50,357 nt of DNA from an uncultured Endomicrobiia bacterium (GCA_937936785.1 CALDDQ010000016.1:1-50357); one strand, 5' to 3'; positions 17,614 through 26,795 are shown, counted from the stretch's first letter. Notes: generated from the letters alone by a model not told the origin. Translations and numbers: made by a program.

Positions 17614-19383
17614 GTGAACCAAGTTGAAAAATGGGTAGATGAAGTTGCACAACTTACTAAACCAGATAAAATTTATTGGTGTGACGGTTCAGAAGAAGAA
17701 GCTCATAAACTTATTGAAATAGGAATTAAAGAAGAAAAAATTAACGGTAATCCTATCTTTAAAGAATTAAATCAAACTTCATGGCCAACTGCATATTATC
17801 ACCGCAGTCATCCAACTGATGTAGCAAGGACAGAACATTTAACTTATGTTTGTCATCCTGATAGAAATCTTGCAGGACCAAACAATAACTGGATGCACCC
17901 TGATGATGCAAAAAGTTTAATGACAAAACTTTCTGATGGATGTATGAAAGGTAAAACTATGTATGTTTTACCTTATATGATGGGACATCCACAATCTCCT
18001 TATGCAAAAGCGTGCGTACAAATAACTGATGTATCTTATGTAGCAGTTAGCATGCGTATAATGACACGAATGAGTAAAACTGTGTTAGATAAAATTTCTA
18101 CTGACAGAGATTTTGTTAAAGGATTACATTCTGTGGGAGATTTTGATCCCAACAAACGATTTATTATGCATTTCCCTGATGAACATTTAGTTTGGAGTGT
18201 TGGATCTGGCTATGGAGGGAACGCCTTGCTTGGAAAAAAATGTTTTTCATTACGAATTGCTTCTTGGCTCGGTCTAAAAGAAGGTTGGTTAGCAGAACAT
18301 ATGGTTATAATTGGAATTGAAGAACTTGAAACAAAAAATGTTTATTATATACTTGCAGCATTTCCTTCTGCTTGTGGAAAAACTAATCTTGCGATGTTAG
18401 AATCTAAACTTCCAGGATACAGAGTATGGACTTTAGGTGACGATATTGCATGGATAAATGTTGGACCAGATGGACAATTGTATGCAATAAATCCTGAAAC
18501 AGGACTGTTTGGTGTTGCACCTGGAACTTCAATGAAAACCAATCCTAATATGATGTATTCATTAAAAGCAGGAAAATTTTTTCCAACTTTGATAACAAAC
18601 TCTGCTATTGATATTGACAAAAACGAGCCTTGGTGGGAAGGGTTAGATGGTGAAATCCCAAAAAATTTAGTTGATTGGCAAGGTAATGCGTGGGACCAAA
18701 CAAAAAATTCTAAAGCTGCACATCCAAATGCACGATTTACAGTTTCAATTTATAACTCACCAACTTTGTCAAAAGAATTTGATAATCCAAAAGGTGTTCC
18801 AATATCTGCAATAATTATTGGTGGAAGACGATCAGACAGAATCCCTCTTATAGTGGAAGGATTTAATTGGTCTCACGGAGTTTTTATGGGTGCAAGGACA
18901 GGGTCTGAAACTACTGCGGCAGCTATCGGACTAAAACCGGGTGTAAGAAGAGATCCGATGGCAATGTTACCTTTTTGTGGGTATAACATGGGCGATTATT
19001 TTAAACATTGGTTAAGTTTCCAAACAAGAACTAACCGTCTTCCAAAAATTTTTACTGCAAACTGGTTCCGCACAGATGAAAATGGAAATTTTATGTGGCC
19101 AGGTTTTGGTGACAATATCCGCATTTTAAAATGGATCATTGACCGAGTAAATAATAAAGTTGGTGCAAAAGAAACTCCATTAGGTTTAATACCTAAATTT
19201 GAAGATTTAAATTTAGAAGGGACAAATGTTACAAAAGATGTTTATGAAAAACTTTTTGCAATAAATAATGATGAATGGAAACAGGAAACTGAAGATATTG
19301 AACAATTTTTGTCACAATTTGATAAACGTTTACCAGAAGAATTTTTTGATGAACTTAATAAATTAAAATTTTCGTTTAAATAA
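17614..19383 (+). CDS. pckG: GTP-dependent phosphoenolpyruvate carboxykinase
   Basis: The 589-residue protein starts at GTG 17614 behind a CAGGAGGA ribosome site. It has the GTP-PEPCK P-loop FPSACGKTNLAML (from residue 250), the kinase-2 region TLGDDIAWI, and the nucleotide-binding NPKGVPISAIIIGGRRSDRIPL and FNWSHGVFMGARTGSETTAAA. These mark the GTP class rather than the ATP class. The enzyme interconverts oxaloacetate + GTP and PEP + CO2 + GDP. In fermenters it often runs toward oxaloacetate. It is next to an aminotransferase that can make oxaloacetate from aspartate, and to a carbonic anhydrase, so the three may form a C4/amino-acid module. Confidence 0.95.
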   Translation: MNQVEKWVDEVAQLTKPDKIYWCDGSEEEAHKLIEIGIKEEKINGNPIFKELNQTSWPTAYYHRSHPTDVARTEHLTYVCHPDRNLAGPNNNWMHPDDAKSLMTKLSDGCMKGKTMYVLPYMMGHPQSPYAKACVQITDVSYVAVSMRIMTRMSKTVLDKISTDRDFVKGLHSVGDFDPNKRFIMHFPDEHLVWSVGSGYGGNALLGKKCFSLRIASWLGLKEGWLAEHMVIIGIEELETKNVYYILAAFPSACGKTNLAMLESKLPGYRVWTLGDDIAWINVGPDGQLYAINPETGLFGVAPGTSMKTNPNMMYSLKAGKFFPTLITNSAIDIDKNEPWWEGLDGEIPKNLVDWQGNAWDQTKNSKAAHPNARFTVSIYNSPTLSKEFDNPKGVPISAIIIGGRRSDRIPLIVEGFNWSHGVFMGARTGSETTAAAIGLKPGVRRDPMAMLPFCGYNMGDYFKHWLSFQTRTNRLPKIFTANWFRTDENGNFMWPGFGDNIRILKWIIDRVNNKVGAKETPLGLIPKFEDLNLEGTNVTKDVYEKLFAINNDEWKQETEDIEQFLSQFDKRLPEEFFDELNKLKFSFK

Positions 19384-19418
19384 AAATTTTTATTTTTAAT
19401 TAGTGGAGGGTTTTTAGT

Positions 19419-20609
19419 ATGACAGTTGCTACGCGTGCAAAAAAAATTAATCCATCACCAACATTAAGTATTACTGCAAAAGCTAAAAAGATGCAATCTG
19501 AAGGAATAAATGTGATAAGTTTTGGTGCAGGAGAACCTGATTTTGATACACCACAAAATATTAAAGACGCAGCAAAAAATGCTTTAGATAACGGTTTTAC
19601 TAAATATACCCCTACAGCAGGAATTTTAGAATTAAAAAAATCTATCTGTGATAAGTTTGAAAAAGAGAATAATTTAAAATATTCCACAGAAGAAATTTTA
19701 GTTTCTTGTGGTGCAAAACATTCAATTTTTAATGCTATAATGATTTTAATAGAAGATGGTGACGAAGTTATTTTACCATCTCCATACTGGGTAAGTTATC
19801 CTGAAATGATAAATTTTGCTGGTGGGAAACCTGTTTTTTTACAAACATCTCAAGAAACCGGGTTTAAAATTACCCCTGAACAACTGAAAAATTCTATTAC
19901 AAAAAAAACTAAACTTTTTATTCTTAACTCTCCATCAAATCCAACCGGGATGGTTTATACAGAAGAAGAATTAAAACAAATTACAGATATTTTAGTTGAA
20001 AATAACATTTATTGTATTTCAGATGAAATCTATGAAAAAATTATTTATGACAATACAAAACATTTTAGTATTGCATCGTTCAACGATAATATTAAACAAT
20101 TAACAATTGTAATTAACGGCGTTTCAAAATCTTATTCAATGACTGGTTGGAGAATAGGTTATGCTGCTGGAAATAAAGAACTTATTTCTGCAATGTCTAA
20201 CTTACAAGACCATTCCACTTCAAACCCAACTTCTATTGCACAATATGCCACTGTTGAAGCACTGGCTAATAATACAGATTTTGTAACGAAGATGGTTAAA
20301 GAATTTAATTCACGACGTGATTTTATGGTAGAAACTGTAAATTCTATAAAAGATCTTTCCACTTTAAAACCTAACGGAGCATTTTATTGTTGGATAAATG
20401 TATCAAAAATTATTGGTAAAAAATTTCATAGTAAAATTATTTCTAATTCATTGGTTTTAGCTGATATATTATTAACTGAAGCAAAAGTTGCAATTGTACC
20501 GGGATGTGTATTTGGAGATGACAATTATATTCGTCTTTCATATGCAACTTCAATGAAAAATATATCGGAAGGACTTGAACGAATAAAAAATTTTGTAAAT
20601 AGCATATAA
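19419..20609 (+). CDS. class I aspartate aminotransferase-like enzyme
   Basis: This 396-residue PLP enzyme begins PSPTLSITAKAKKMQSEGINVISFGAGEPDFDTP. It has the SPSNPTGMVY loop, ISDEIYEKIIYD and the PLP-lysine motif SKSYSMTGWRIGYAAG, with the carboxylate-binding Arg near the C-terminus (NYIRLSYATS). This is the subgroup I-gamma aspartate/prephenate aminotransferase pattern of many bacteria. The reaction is probably aspartate + 2-oxoglutarate to oxaloacetate + glutamate, linking pckG and glutamate metabolism. GGAGGG lies 10 bases upstream. The exact amino-acid preference cannot be read from sequence. Confidence 0.9.
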   Translation: MTVATRAKKINPSPTLSITAKAKKMQSEGINVISFGAGEPDFDTPQNIKDAAKNALDNGFTKYTPTAGILELKKSICDKFEKENNLKYSTEEILVSCGAKHSIFNAIMILIEDGDEVILPSPYWVSYPEMINFAGGKPVFLQTSQETGFKITPEQLKNSITKKTKLFILNSPSNPTGMVYTEEELKQITDILVENNIYCISDEIYEKIIYDNTKHFSIASFNDNIKQLTIVINGVSKSYSMTGWRIGYAAGNKELISAMSNLQDHSTSNPTSIAQYATVEALANNTDFVTKMVKEFNSRRDFMVETVNSIKDLSTLKPNGAFYCWINVSKIIGKKFHSKIISNSLVLADILLTEAKVAIVPGCVFGDDNYIRLSYATSMKNISEGLERIKNFVNSI

Positions 20610-20615
20610 TTTAGT

Positions 20616-20640
20616 AGACAGATTTATTGTCTTATTTTTT
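20616..20640 (+). terminator. weak intrinsic terminator after the aminotransferase gene
   Basis: A 5-bp stem AGACA/TGTCT with a 7-base loop is followed by a T-rich tail. The stem is short, so the call is tentative. Confidence 0.4.
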
Positions 20641-20741
20641 ATTTTTTTATTTTGTTCTTTATAAGTAATTCCAACTTTAAGTACTATGTTAAAATAAAGA
20701 TTTGAAAAAAATTATTTCTGACCATATTTTTCAGTAAATAA

Positions 20742-21632
20742 ATGAAACCATTATTATCAACAACAGATTTAGGACTAAAACCTACAAAAAAAGGTAAAGT
20801 TAGAGATATTTTTGATTTAGGAGACAAACTTTTTATTGTTGCAACAGATAGAATCTCTGCTTTTGATATAATTTTACCAGATCCAATACCAAAAAAAGGT
20901 ATAGTCCTTACACAAATTACTTATTTCTGGGCGGAATTATTAAAAGATATTATCGAAACTCATTTGTTACCACTAAATATTAACTATTTACCAGAAGAAT
21001 TTAAAAAACATTTTGAAATATTAAAATTACGCAGTATGTTGTGTAAAAAAACAACTGTTTTGCCAGTAGAATGTATAGTTCGTGGGTATTTGTCCGGTAG
21101 TGGTTTTAAAGAATATTATAAGACAGGTTCTGTCTGTGGAATAAAATTACCTTCAGGACTTTTAGAATCTCAACAACTGCCAGAACCAATTTTTACACCG
21201 TCTACAAAAGCTGATGTTGGACATGACGAAAATATTTCGTTCAACGAAGTTGTAAAAATTATTGGTAAAGAAAAAGCCAGGTTTATCAAACAAAAATCAA
21301 TTGAACTTTATCAAAAAGCAGCTAAATTTGCTTTAACAAAAGGAATCATTATTGCTGACACAAAGTTTGAGTTTGGTTATGATGAAAAAAATAATAAAAT
21401 AATTTTAATTGACGAATTTTTAACTCCAGATTCTTCTCGATTCTGGCCAACAGATAAGTATGAGATTGGCAACTCTCAACCTTCGTTTGATAAACAGTTT
21501 GTTCGTGATTATCTGGAGACTTTGTCCTGGGACAAAAAATCTCCCGCTCCAAAACTACCTCAAGAAGTTATTGAAACCACATCAAAAAAATATTGTGAGA
21601 TTTATTCTCTTTTGACTGGAAAAGAAATTTAG
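20742..21632 (+). CDS. purC: phosphoribosylaminoimidazole-succinocarboxamide (SAICAR) synthase
   Basis: The 296-residue protein has the SAICAR synthetase signature: KKGKVRDIFDLGDKLFIVATDRISAFD, ECIVRGYLSGSGFKEY and the ADVGHDENISF/IIADTKFEFGYD region. The end LIDEFLTPDSSRFWP completes the active site. It joins aspartate to CAIR in purine synthesis. It belongs to the longer (~300-residue) PurC type with a C-terminal PSFDKQFVRDYLETL extension. The preceding step is encoded by the class II purE at 35.5 kb. It stands alone, followed by a decayed region. Confidence 0.95.
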   Translation: MKPLLSTTDLGLKPTKKGKVRDIFDLGDKLFIVATDRISAFDIILPDPIPKKGIVLTQITYFWAELLKDIIETHLLPLNINYLPEEFKKHFEILKLRSMLCKKTTVLPVECIVRGYLSGSGFKEYYKTGSVCGIKLPSGLLESQQLPEPIFTPSTKADVGHDENISFNEVVKIIGKEKARFIKQKSIELYQKAAKFALTKGIIIADTKFEFGYDEKNNKIILIDEFLTPDSSRFWPTDKYEIGNSQPSFDKQFVRDYLETLSWDKKSPAPKLPQEVIETTSKKYCEIYSLLTGKEI

Positions 21633-21808
21633 GTTTAAAATAATATCTTACTGTTTTAATGATTTACAGCCACGCTATTGTGTTGAGGTTAAATTTATTC
21701 ATAAGTTATCAGCATAATTATAAAATAGTTTTTTTAACTAATATCCAAAATAATAATTGAAATAAACTGAATTAACACTACTAATATCAAGGTTCGTTTA
21801 TTTTATTT
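21633..21808. other. non-coding gap between purC and IS remnant A
   Basis: This A+T-rich spacer shows no convincing reading frame, hairpin terminator or promoter. Confidence 0.5.
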
Positions 21809-22686
21809 GTTATTGCAAAGCCAAATGTCACGTAATCTATATATTTTTTCGGTATTAGAACTGTTACATAAAATCCATCACAAAAGATGCGCAAATATTT
21901 GTCTGGTATAACATGAAGCGTATTTTCCATAGGGATACGAGCGTTTAGGGATGAATTTAGTAAGTTGATATGTTTTATTACCAAACTAAAAGGTGTTATC
22001 ATTTTTAATAGTTCTATGGTATTTGAAACAGAAAACATCGTCTAAGTTAATATCAGCAGGTAGTGGGGTTAACTACTGATGGAAAATGTCTTTCAACAGG
22101 TTTAAATTTAGTGATAGAGTGAATATGGTCAGTTCTCCATTTAGCAAGGAAACGATAAAGGAACTTGTTAGCAAATTTAATAACGCCAAATAAATCATCT
22201 TGAAAAATATCAGCCAAATGACAATTGTTGAAGTCAGAATATTTCTGGTATAACTCAATAATTTTTTTGTGATGAGCAGGTTTTAATTTGTTGCAAGCAA
22301 TTTTTTAGATATAAAAGATGGAATTTTTCTACCATTATCAATAAATCACTTAAATAATTGACGGGTTTTTCTGTAAGAAAGTTTTAGTTTTTTGATGTTT
22401 GTTTGAGAGTGATTCTGAAATTATCATCTAAGGTTAGAATTTTATGTAGAAGGAAAACTCTTTTTGAATATGGTTTGTTCTGTGACATAACTATTTATCC
22501 TATTCTATAAAATTTGTCCTTACATACCAGACCAACAGAGGAATATAGTATAACTAATTTTGCTCACAATATTCATTAAAAGAAACAAAAAAAGTTGTGA
22601 ACAACTCTTACTATCACTATTTTCATATTTCTTCATGTAACATTCTGACTTTGCAGTTAAATGTGATATTTTTGCTTTATAATAAT
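21809..22686 (-). mobile_element. decayed insertion sequence, copy A (internally deleted)
   Basis: The ends are imperfect terminal inverted repeats beginning GTTATTGCAAAGCC at 21809, with the complementary version ending near 22686. Reading the minus strand, scattered frames preserve an ISNCY-like/rve-type transposase. An N-terminal HTH part reads TRQLFKWFIDNGRKIP, then KKIIELYQKYSDFNNCHLADIF. This is joined directly to the C-terminal FANKFLYRFLAKWRTDHIHSI and to DVFCFKYHRTIKNDNT. The catalytic core is therefore deleted. A TAG follows NDNTF, and then FGNKTYQLTKFIPKRSYPYG continues in the same frame. It is non-functional and homologous to the copy at 32.0-33.0 kb. Confidence 0.8.
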
Positions 22687-22846
22687 AGTAATTTAAATAT
22701 TGAAAAACTATTTTAAATATTATTAGTTAGTGATAGAAACTGAAAATATTTTAATTTTATAAAAACTCTTTTATATAAATAATTTTATAAACAAACTTAT
22801 CTTTATTAATTTTCTTCTAATAATAATTCTCAACGATAAAATTTTT
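22687..22846. other. A+T-rich spacer upstream of the beta-barrel gene
   Basis: I see no promoter consensus or ribosome site. From 22763 the frame of the following gene is already open, without a start codon, and encodes a signal-peptide-like segment. Confidence 0.5.
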
Positions 22847-22852
22847 TCTGAA

Positions 22853-23260
22853 GTGTTTAATTATAGATTAGGTTTATCCTTGAACTATCCTGGTGTTGGA
22901 GTTAAGTTTGTTATAAAGAGTAATTTGTTAGAGTTAAGAGAACAAATTATTGGAGATGACACTCAGCAGTCAAATCTTTTAGGGTTAAGATATTATAGAC
23001 AATTTTGTAAAAAGAGTTTATCTTATTATATAGGTTTAGAGACATCATTATTTGAAACCATTATAAAACCTGAAGAATTAAAAAGTTCAGGATATGTTGT
23101 TGGCAGTTTTTTAGGTATAGAAAAGTTTTTGTATAAAAATTTTTCTTTTAATTTAGATTTTGGTCCTTATATTGCACAAGCAAAAATTTATGATACAATT
23201 GCTACAGAATTTGATTTTGTAATTAACATGTCGATTAACTTATATTTTTTAAAAAAATGA
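22853..23260 (+). CDS. outer-membrane beta-barrel-like protein, probably start-damaged
   Basis: The 135 residues from GTG 22853 show alternating hydrophobic/polar strands with aromatic ends (YRLGLSLNYP, LSYYIGLETSLFE, FSFNLDFGPYIAQAKIYD, FDFVINMSINLYFLKK), as in small outer-membrane barrels. The frame stays open upstream. From an ATA at 22787 it reads INKLIFINFLLIIILNDKIFS, a convincing signal peptide that lacks an ATG, GTG or TTG. The true start may have mutated from ATG, or the GTG is used and the export signal lost. Its stop overlaps the next gene by 4 bases (ATGA), so the two formed a coupled pair. It may be a pseudogene. No family is recognised. Confidence 0.6.
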   Translation: MFNYRLGLSLNYPGVGVKFVIKSNLLELREQIIGDDTQQSNLLGLRYYRQFCKKSLSYYIGLETSLFETIIKPEELKSSGYVVGSFLGIEKFLYKNFSFNLDFGPYIAQAKIYDTIATEFDFVINMSINLYFLKK

Positions 23261-24351
23261 AAAAAATTATCTTAATATTTTCATTTTGTAGTTCAATTTT
23301 TGCAGTGCAGTTTGGAACAATTAATTTCAGTAAAGAAACTGCTAAAAAGGCAATTAAAAATTGGCAGGAAAAAAATTACAACACAAAACAACAACAAGAA
23401 GAAATCATTACCCCAATTGATTCACCACAACTTCCATCAAGAGGATTTTTTATGGGTGTCTTGCCAACTCCTGCCTCAGGTCAATTATTGGAAGCTGCAT
23501 ACTCTAAGGCATCTCAACACTCAGAATTTGTTCCTGTCTGGGGTAGACCAACCCCATTCTATAATCTTGCAAGTGACTTAGAAGGAAATTGGGGAAAAAT
23601 CTATGTAAAACAACTTATTCGCGATAAAGGAATGTTTCCAATAATTCATTTATCATTCATGGGAAACAATATGACTCTTGCTACACCACCAGGTATGGAA
23701 AATGCAACTTTAAGCAACTCTGAATGGAGAGCAGAATATAAAAAAGCAGCATTAAATGTGGTTAAAGCATCAAGACCACGGTATCTTTCTCTTGGCAATG
23801 AAGTCAATAAATGGTATGAAAAGTATGGACGGAGTGGTCAAAATGGGTTCGACTATTTTATCAGTTTATATGAAGAAATCTATGACGAAGCAAAGAAACT
23901 TTCTCCAGAAACAAAAGTATTCTGCACCTTCGCTCGTGAGATTGTTGATGAACATAGGGAAGCAAATTTAGAAGTGCTCAAGTTATTCAACGCAGACAAA
24001 ATGGACTTGCTAGTTTTTACCAGTTACCCGTATACGGTTCAGGGGACAGATTCTCCATCAAAGATTCCAGATGATTATTATTCTAAAGCAGCAGATTATA
24101 TGCCGGGAAAATTATTTGCCTTCAGCGAAATTGCCTGGATATCGCACAATACCTTTGGTGGAGAACAAGGGCAGGCGGATTTTCTTACGGAAGCAACCAC
24201 CAGACTTACAAAAGATAGAGGAATAAACTTACACTTATTTGGATGGTTCTTGCTTTGTGATTTAGATGAAAATAATCTGGTCGGATTAATTAAAAAAGAC
24301 GGAACTGAAAAACTTGGTTATTCAACATGGAAAAATATATCCAAAAAATAA
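23257..24351 (+). CDS. secreted clan GH-A-like glycoside hydrolase
   Basis: The 364-residue product has a signal peptide (KKIILIFSFCSSIFA). The region from about residue 60 is TIM-barrel-like: GFFMGVLPTPASG, LASDLEGNWGKIYVKQLIRDKGMFPIIHLSF, RYLSLGNEVNKWYE and LFAFSEIAW. In clan GH-A enzymes an NE motif carries the acid/base Glu (here E182) and a later strand the nucleophile Glu (here E291); the spacing fits. It resembles cellulase- or galactanase-type endo-hydrolases, but I cannot name a GH family. Its base composition looks less A+T-rich than its neighbours, hinting at transfer. It is coupled to the upstream barrel gene and sits in a decayed island. Confidence 0.7.
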   Translation: MKKIILIFSFCSSIFAVQFGTINFSKETAKKAIKNWQEKNYNTKQQQEEIITPIDSPQLPSRGFFMGVLPTPASGQLLEAAYSKASQHSEFVPVWGRPTPFYNLASDLEGNWGKIYVKQLIRDKGMFPIIHLSFMGNNMTLATPPGMENATLSNSEWRAEYKKAALNVVKASRPRYLSLGNEVNKWYEKYGRSGQNGFDYFISLYEEIYDEAKKLSPETKVFCTFAREIVDEHREANLEVLKLFNADKMDLLVFTSYPYTVQGTDSPSKIPDDYYSKAADYMPGKLFAFSEIAWISHNTFGGEQGQADFLTEATTRLTKDRGINLHLFGWFLLCDLDENNLVGLIKKDGTEKLGYSTWKNISKK

Positions 24352-24449
24352 AAAATGTTTAAATTATTTTCAAAACTTGTCGTGCTTTTTAAACCTTCAA
24401 ATTATTATTTTAAAATATTTGTTAATTGTATAATTATAAATTTTTATTG

Positions 24450-24723
24450 ATGAAAAAATTATGATTGTGCAATAATAGGTAGAAGTTTTATAGATTATAT
24501 TGTTTTAACAAAAAAATATCCTGAACTAAATACAAAAAATTTTTTAACAGAATATAAAATTTGTCTTGGCGGACAAGCAGCAAATTCTGCTTATGTATTG
24601 CCATCTTTTGAATTAAAAACTTTGCTTATAACTACAATAGGAACCGATACAAATGGTAAATTAGTAAGAACTTTTCTTTATAAGTCCAAAAATCTTGATG
24701 TCAAAATACAAGTCATTGTTTAA
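24450..24723 (+). pseudogene. truncated, frameshifted PfkB-family sugar kinase
   Basis: The N-terminal third of a ribokinase/PfkB-type kinase can be read: CAIIGRSFIDYIVL, then KICLGGQAANSAYVL and ITTIGTDTNGKLVRTFL. The ATG at 24450 is one base out of frame with it: ATGAAAAAATTATGA stops at once. One lost A in the poly-A would restore MKK-NYDCAIIG. The frame ends at TAA 24721-24723, and the catalytic C-terminal half is absent. It is clearly a dead gene. Confidence 0.8.
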
Positions 24724-24969
24724 TTAATTGTTGCTAATTGTGTAGATTAACCAAGTCTACATTGGTAATGTTGCTGTTAGTTAACTGCAGTTAGTTGTTA
24801 CCATTAAAATATTGGTTTTTTGAATCTGTAAATGCCTTTCGTTTTAGAATATAATGTTTTTGTGCATCATTTTTTTGATTTTATATTATATAAACAATAA
24901 AATTTTTATAAAAAAGTTAACAGAACCAAAAATTTGTCAAGCAAAGAAATATTATAAAAAAAATTATTT
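24724..24969. other. non-coding gap with short inverted repeats
   Basis: Small dyads are visible, for example GTAGA/TCTAC around 24740-24760 and a GTTAACTGCAGTTAG segment. There is no gene or confident regulatory element. Confidence 0.4.
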
Positions 24970-25242
24970 TTAAAATAAAATTGTAAGTATACTTGTTAAC
25001 CACAAAGTAACACTAAGCCTGATAAACCAGATAAATTTGTTTTGTAGAGAACTAAATTTTTGTTTAAATTGGACGAACCTTTGTTCTTGTTGGTTAAACC
25101 GTTCTTTGATGATAATTTCTACATGGTCAATGCGTAATTCTACACGTTCAACAGTTTTTCTAAGCCCGTTTAGTTCGCCTTCTAAGAAAAAGACTCGTTC
25201 TTCTAATAATTGTGCTGGAATAATTTTTTTTTGTTGTAAAGT
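24970..25242 (-). pseudogene. remnant of a coiled-coil protein with a C-terminal membrane anchor
   Basis: On the minus strand a 90-residue frame reads QQKKIIPAQLLEERVFFLEGE, then LNGLRKTVERVELRIDHVEIIIKERF and NQQEQRFVQFKQKF. It ends in a hydrophobic segment (FIWFIRLSVTLWLTSILTILF) and TAA at 24970-24972. Heptad-like Leu/Val/Ile spacing and the anchor look like real coding sequence. The frame is closed by TAA at 25243-25245 just upstream, and no ATG, GTG or TTG start is available. It seems to have lost its start. The + strand frame over the same bases is low-complexity and not a gene. Confidence 0.5.
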
Positions 25243-25429
25243 TTAGTTTTTATTTTAAGTTTTATATTAAATAAAAAATATTTTGTTACTGGTTAGACGA
25301 GAAGTTAGATTATATGCTTTTTTAACAGTTTATTTTATTTCAAAAAAACCAATATTTTTGTTTTTGAACATATTATACCTAACAACTCTATTGAATATAC
25401 AAATATAATATACTATAAATTCAAAATAT

Positions 25430-26773
25430 ATGAAATTTCATCTAATATCTTTAGGATGTCCAAAAAATTTGGTTGATAGTGAAATTATTGCCGGTGAATT
25501 AGTAAACAAAAACTTTTATCCTACTACAAATATTAACGAAGCAGATTTGATTATATTGAACACTTGTGCTTTTATCCCGTCTGCTATCCAAGAAACTAAA
25601 CAACATATAAAAGAAATTTCTGATTTAACAACCAAAAAAACTTGTAAATCAATATTTATAATTACCGGATGTCTTACTCAATTAGAACAAAAAAATTTGT
25701 TATCAGAATTTCCTTCCGTTAACGCGTTCGTTGGAATAGATAATTTAACTAAAATACCTCTTATTACTAAAAACTTATTTTTGAAAAAAAATAAAAAAAT
25801 TATATCTGAAAAACCAATTTTACAAATCAATTCCCAACCTCATTTTATACATTCAAATTTAAATCATAGACTAATCTCAACACCCAAAAGTTATGCTTAC
25901 TTAAAAATCGCAGATGGTTGTGATAACAGATGCTCATATTGTTCAATACCAATAATACGTGGTAATTATCGTGAACGACCTATTGAAGACATTGTTGCAG
26001 AAGCAAAAAAACTTGTCTCTTTTGGAACAAAAGAATTAATTTTAATTTCACAAGACACTACTTTTTATGGAATGCAAATTTATAAAAAACAGATGTTACA
26101 TATTTTGATAAAAAAACTTTCTAAAATTCAAAATTTGCACTGGATACGAATCTTATATACTAACCCAAAACATTTTTATCCTGATCTTATTAAAACTATT
26201 TCAGAATCAGAACTTGTTTGTAAATACATTGATATACCAATACAACATACTGATGATACTATTTTATCTCTTATGGGACGAACTTCTAAAAAACAAATTT
26301 TTAACACTATTGAGTTGATACGCAAATTTATCCCAAAGATCGTTTTAAGAACAACTGTTATGGTAGGTTTTCCTACAGAAACACAAAAAATGTTTGAAAA
26401 TTTATTATATGACATAAAAAAACTACAATTTGACTGGTTAGGATGTTTTAAATATAGCAGACAAAAAAATACATTAGCTTACACAATGTCAAATCAAATT
26501 TCTAACAAAGTAAAAACTGAACGGTATAACATTATAATGTCTGAACAACAAAAAATTACTTTGAAAAAAAATAAATCATATATCAACAAAATCTTTACTA
26601 TATTAAAAGATTCTCACAACAGTGGACATGCAGAATTTCAGTCACCTGAAATTGATGGAAAAATTTTTTTCAGTACAAAAAACAATTTATCTTTAGGACA
26701 GTTGGTTAAAATAAAAGTTCTAAGTTTAAAAAATGTCTATGACCTTAAAAGTTGTGTTATAAAAATAGAGTAA
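25430..26773 (+). CDS. rimO: ribosomal protein S12 methylthiotransferase
   Basis: The 447-residue protein begins HLISLGCPKNLVDSE, the signature that separates RimO from MiaB. The auxiliary cluster cysteines are Cys10, Cys46 (ILNTCAF) and the ITGC Cys near 80. The radical SAM motif is CDNRCSYC (Cys164, 168, 171). RGNYRERPIEDI, PIQHTDD and TVMVGFPTET follow, and a C-terminal TRAM-like domain ends the protein. RimO methylthiolates an aspartate of ribosomal protein S12. It is complete. No ribosome site is obvious before the ATG, which lies after a long A+T-rich gap. Confidence 0.93.
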   Translation: MKFHLISLGCPKNLVDSEIIAGELVNKNFYPTTNINEADLIILNTCAFIPSAIQETKQHIKEISDLTTKKTCKSIFIITGCLTQLEQKNLLSEFPSVNAFVGIDNLTKIPLITKNLFLKKNKKIISEKPILQINSQPHFIHSNLNHRLISTPKSYAYLKIADGCDNRCSYCSIPIIRGNYRERPIEDIVAEAKKLVSFGTKELILISQDTTFYGMQIYKKQMLHILIKKLSKIQNLHWIRILYTNPKHFYPDLIKTISESELVCKYIDIPIQHTDDTILSLMGRTSKKQIFNTIELIRKFIPKIVLRTTVMVGFPTETQKMFENLLYDIKKLQFDWLGCFKYSRQKNTLAYTMSNQISNKVKTERYNIIMSEQQKITLKKNKSYINKIFTILKDSHNSGHAEFQSPEIDGKIFFSTKNNLSLGQLVKIKVLSLKNVYDLKSCVIKIE

Positions 26774-26795
26774 AATATTATTTCATTTTGATAAT

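Noticed and set aside
25037-25246. 69-residue + strand frame (MFCRELNFCLNW...)
   Set aside because: Cys/Ser/Asn-rich low-complexity text. The opposite strand over the same bases reads as a convincing coiled-coil remnant.
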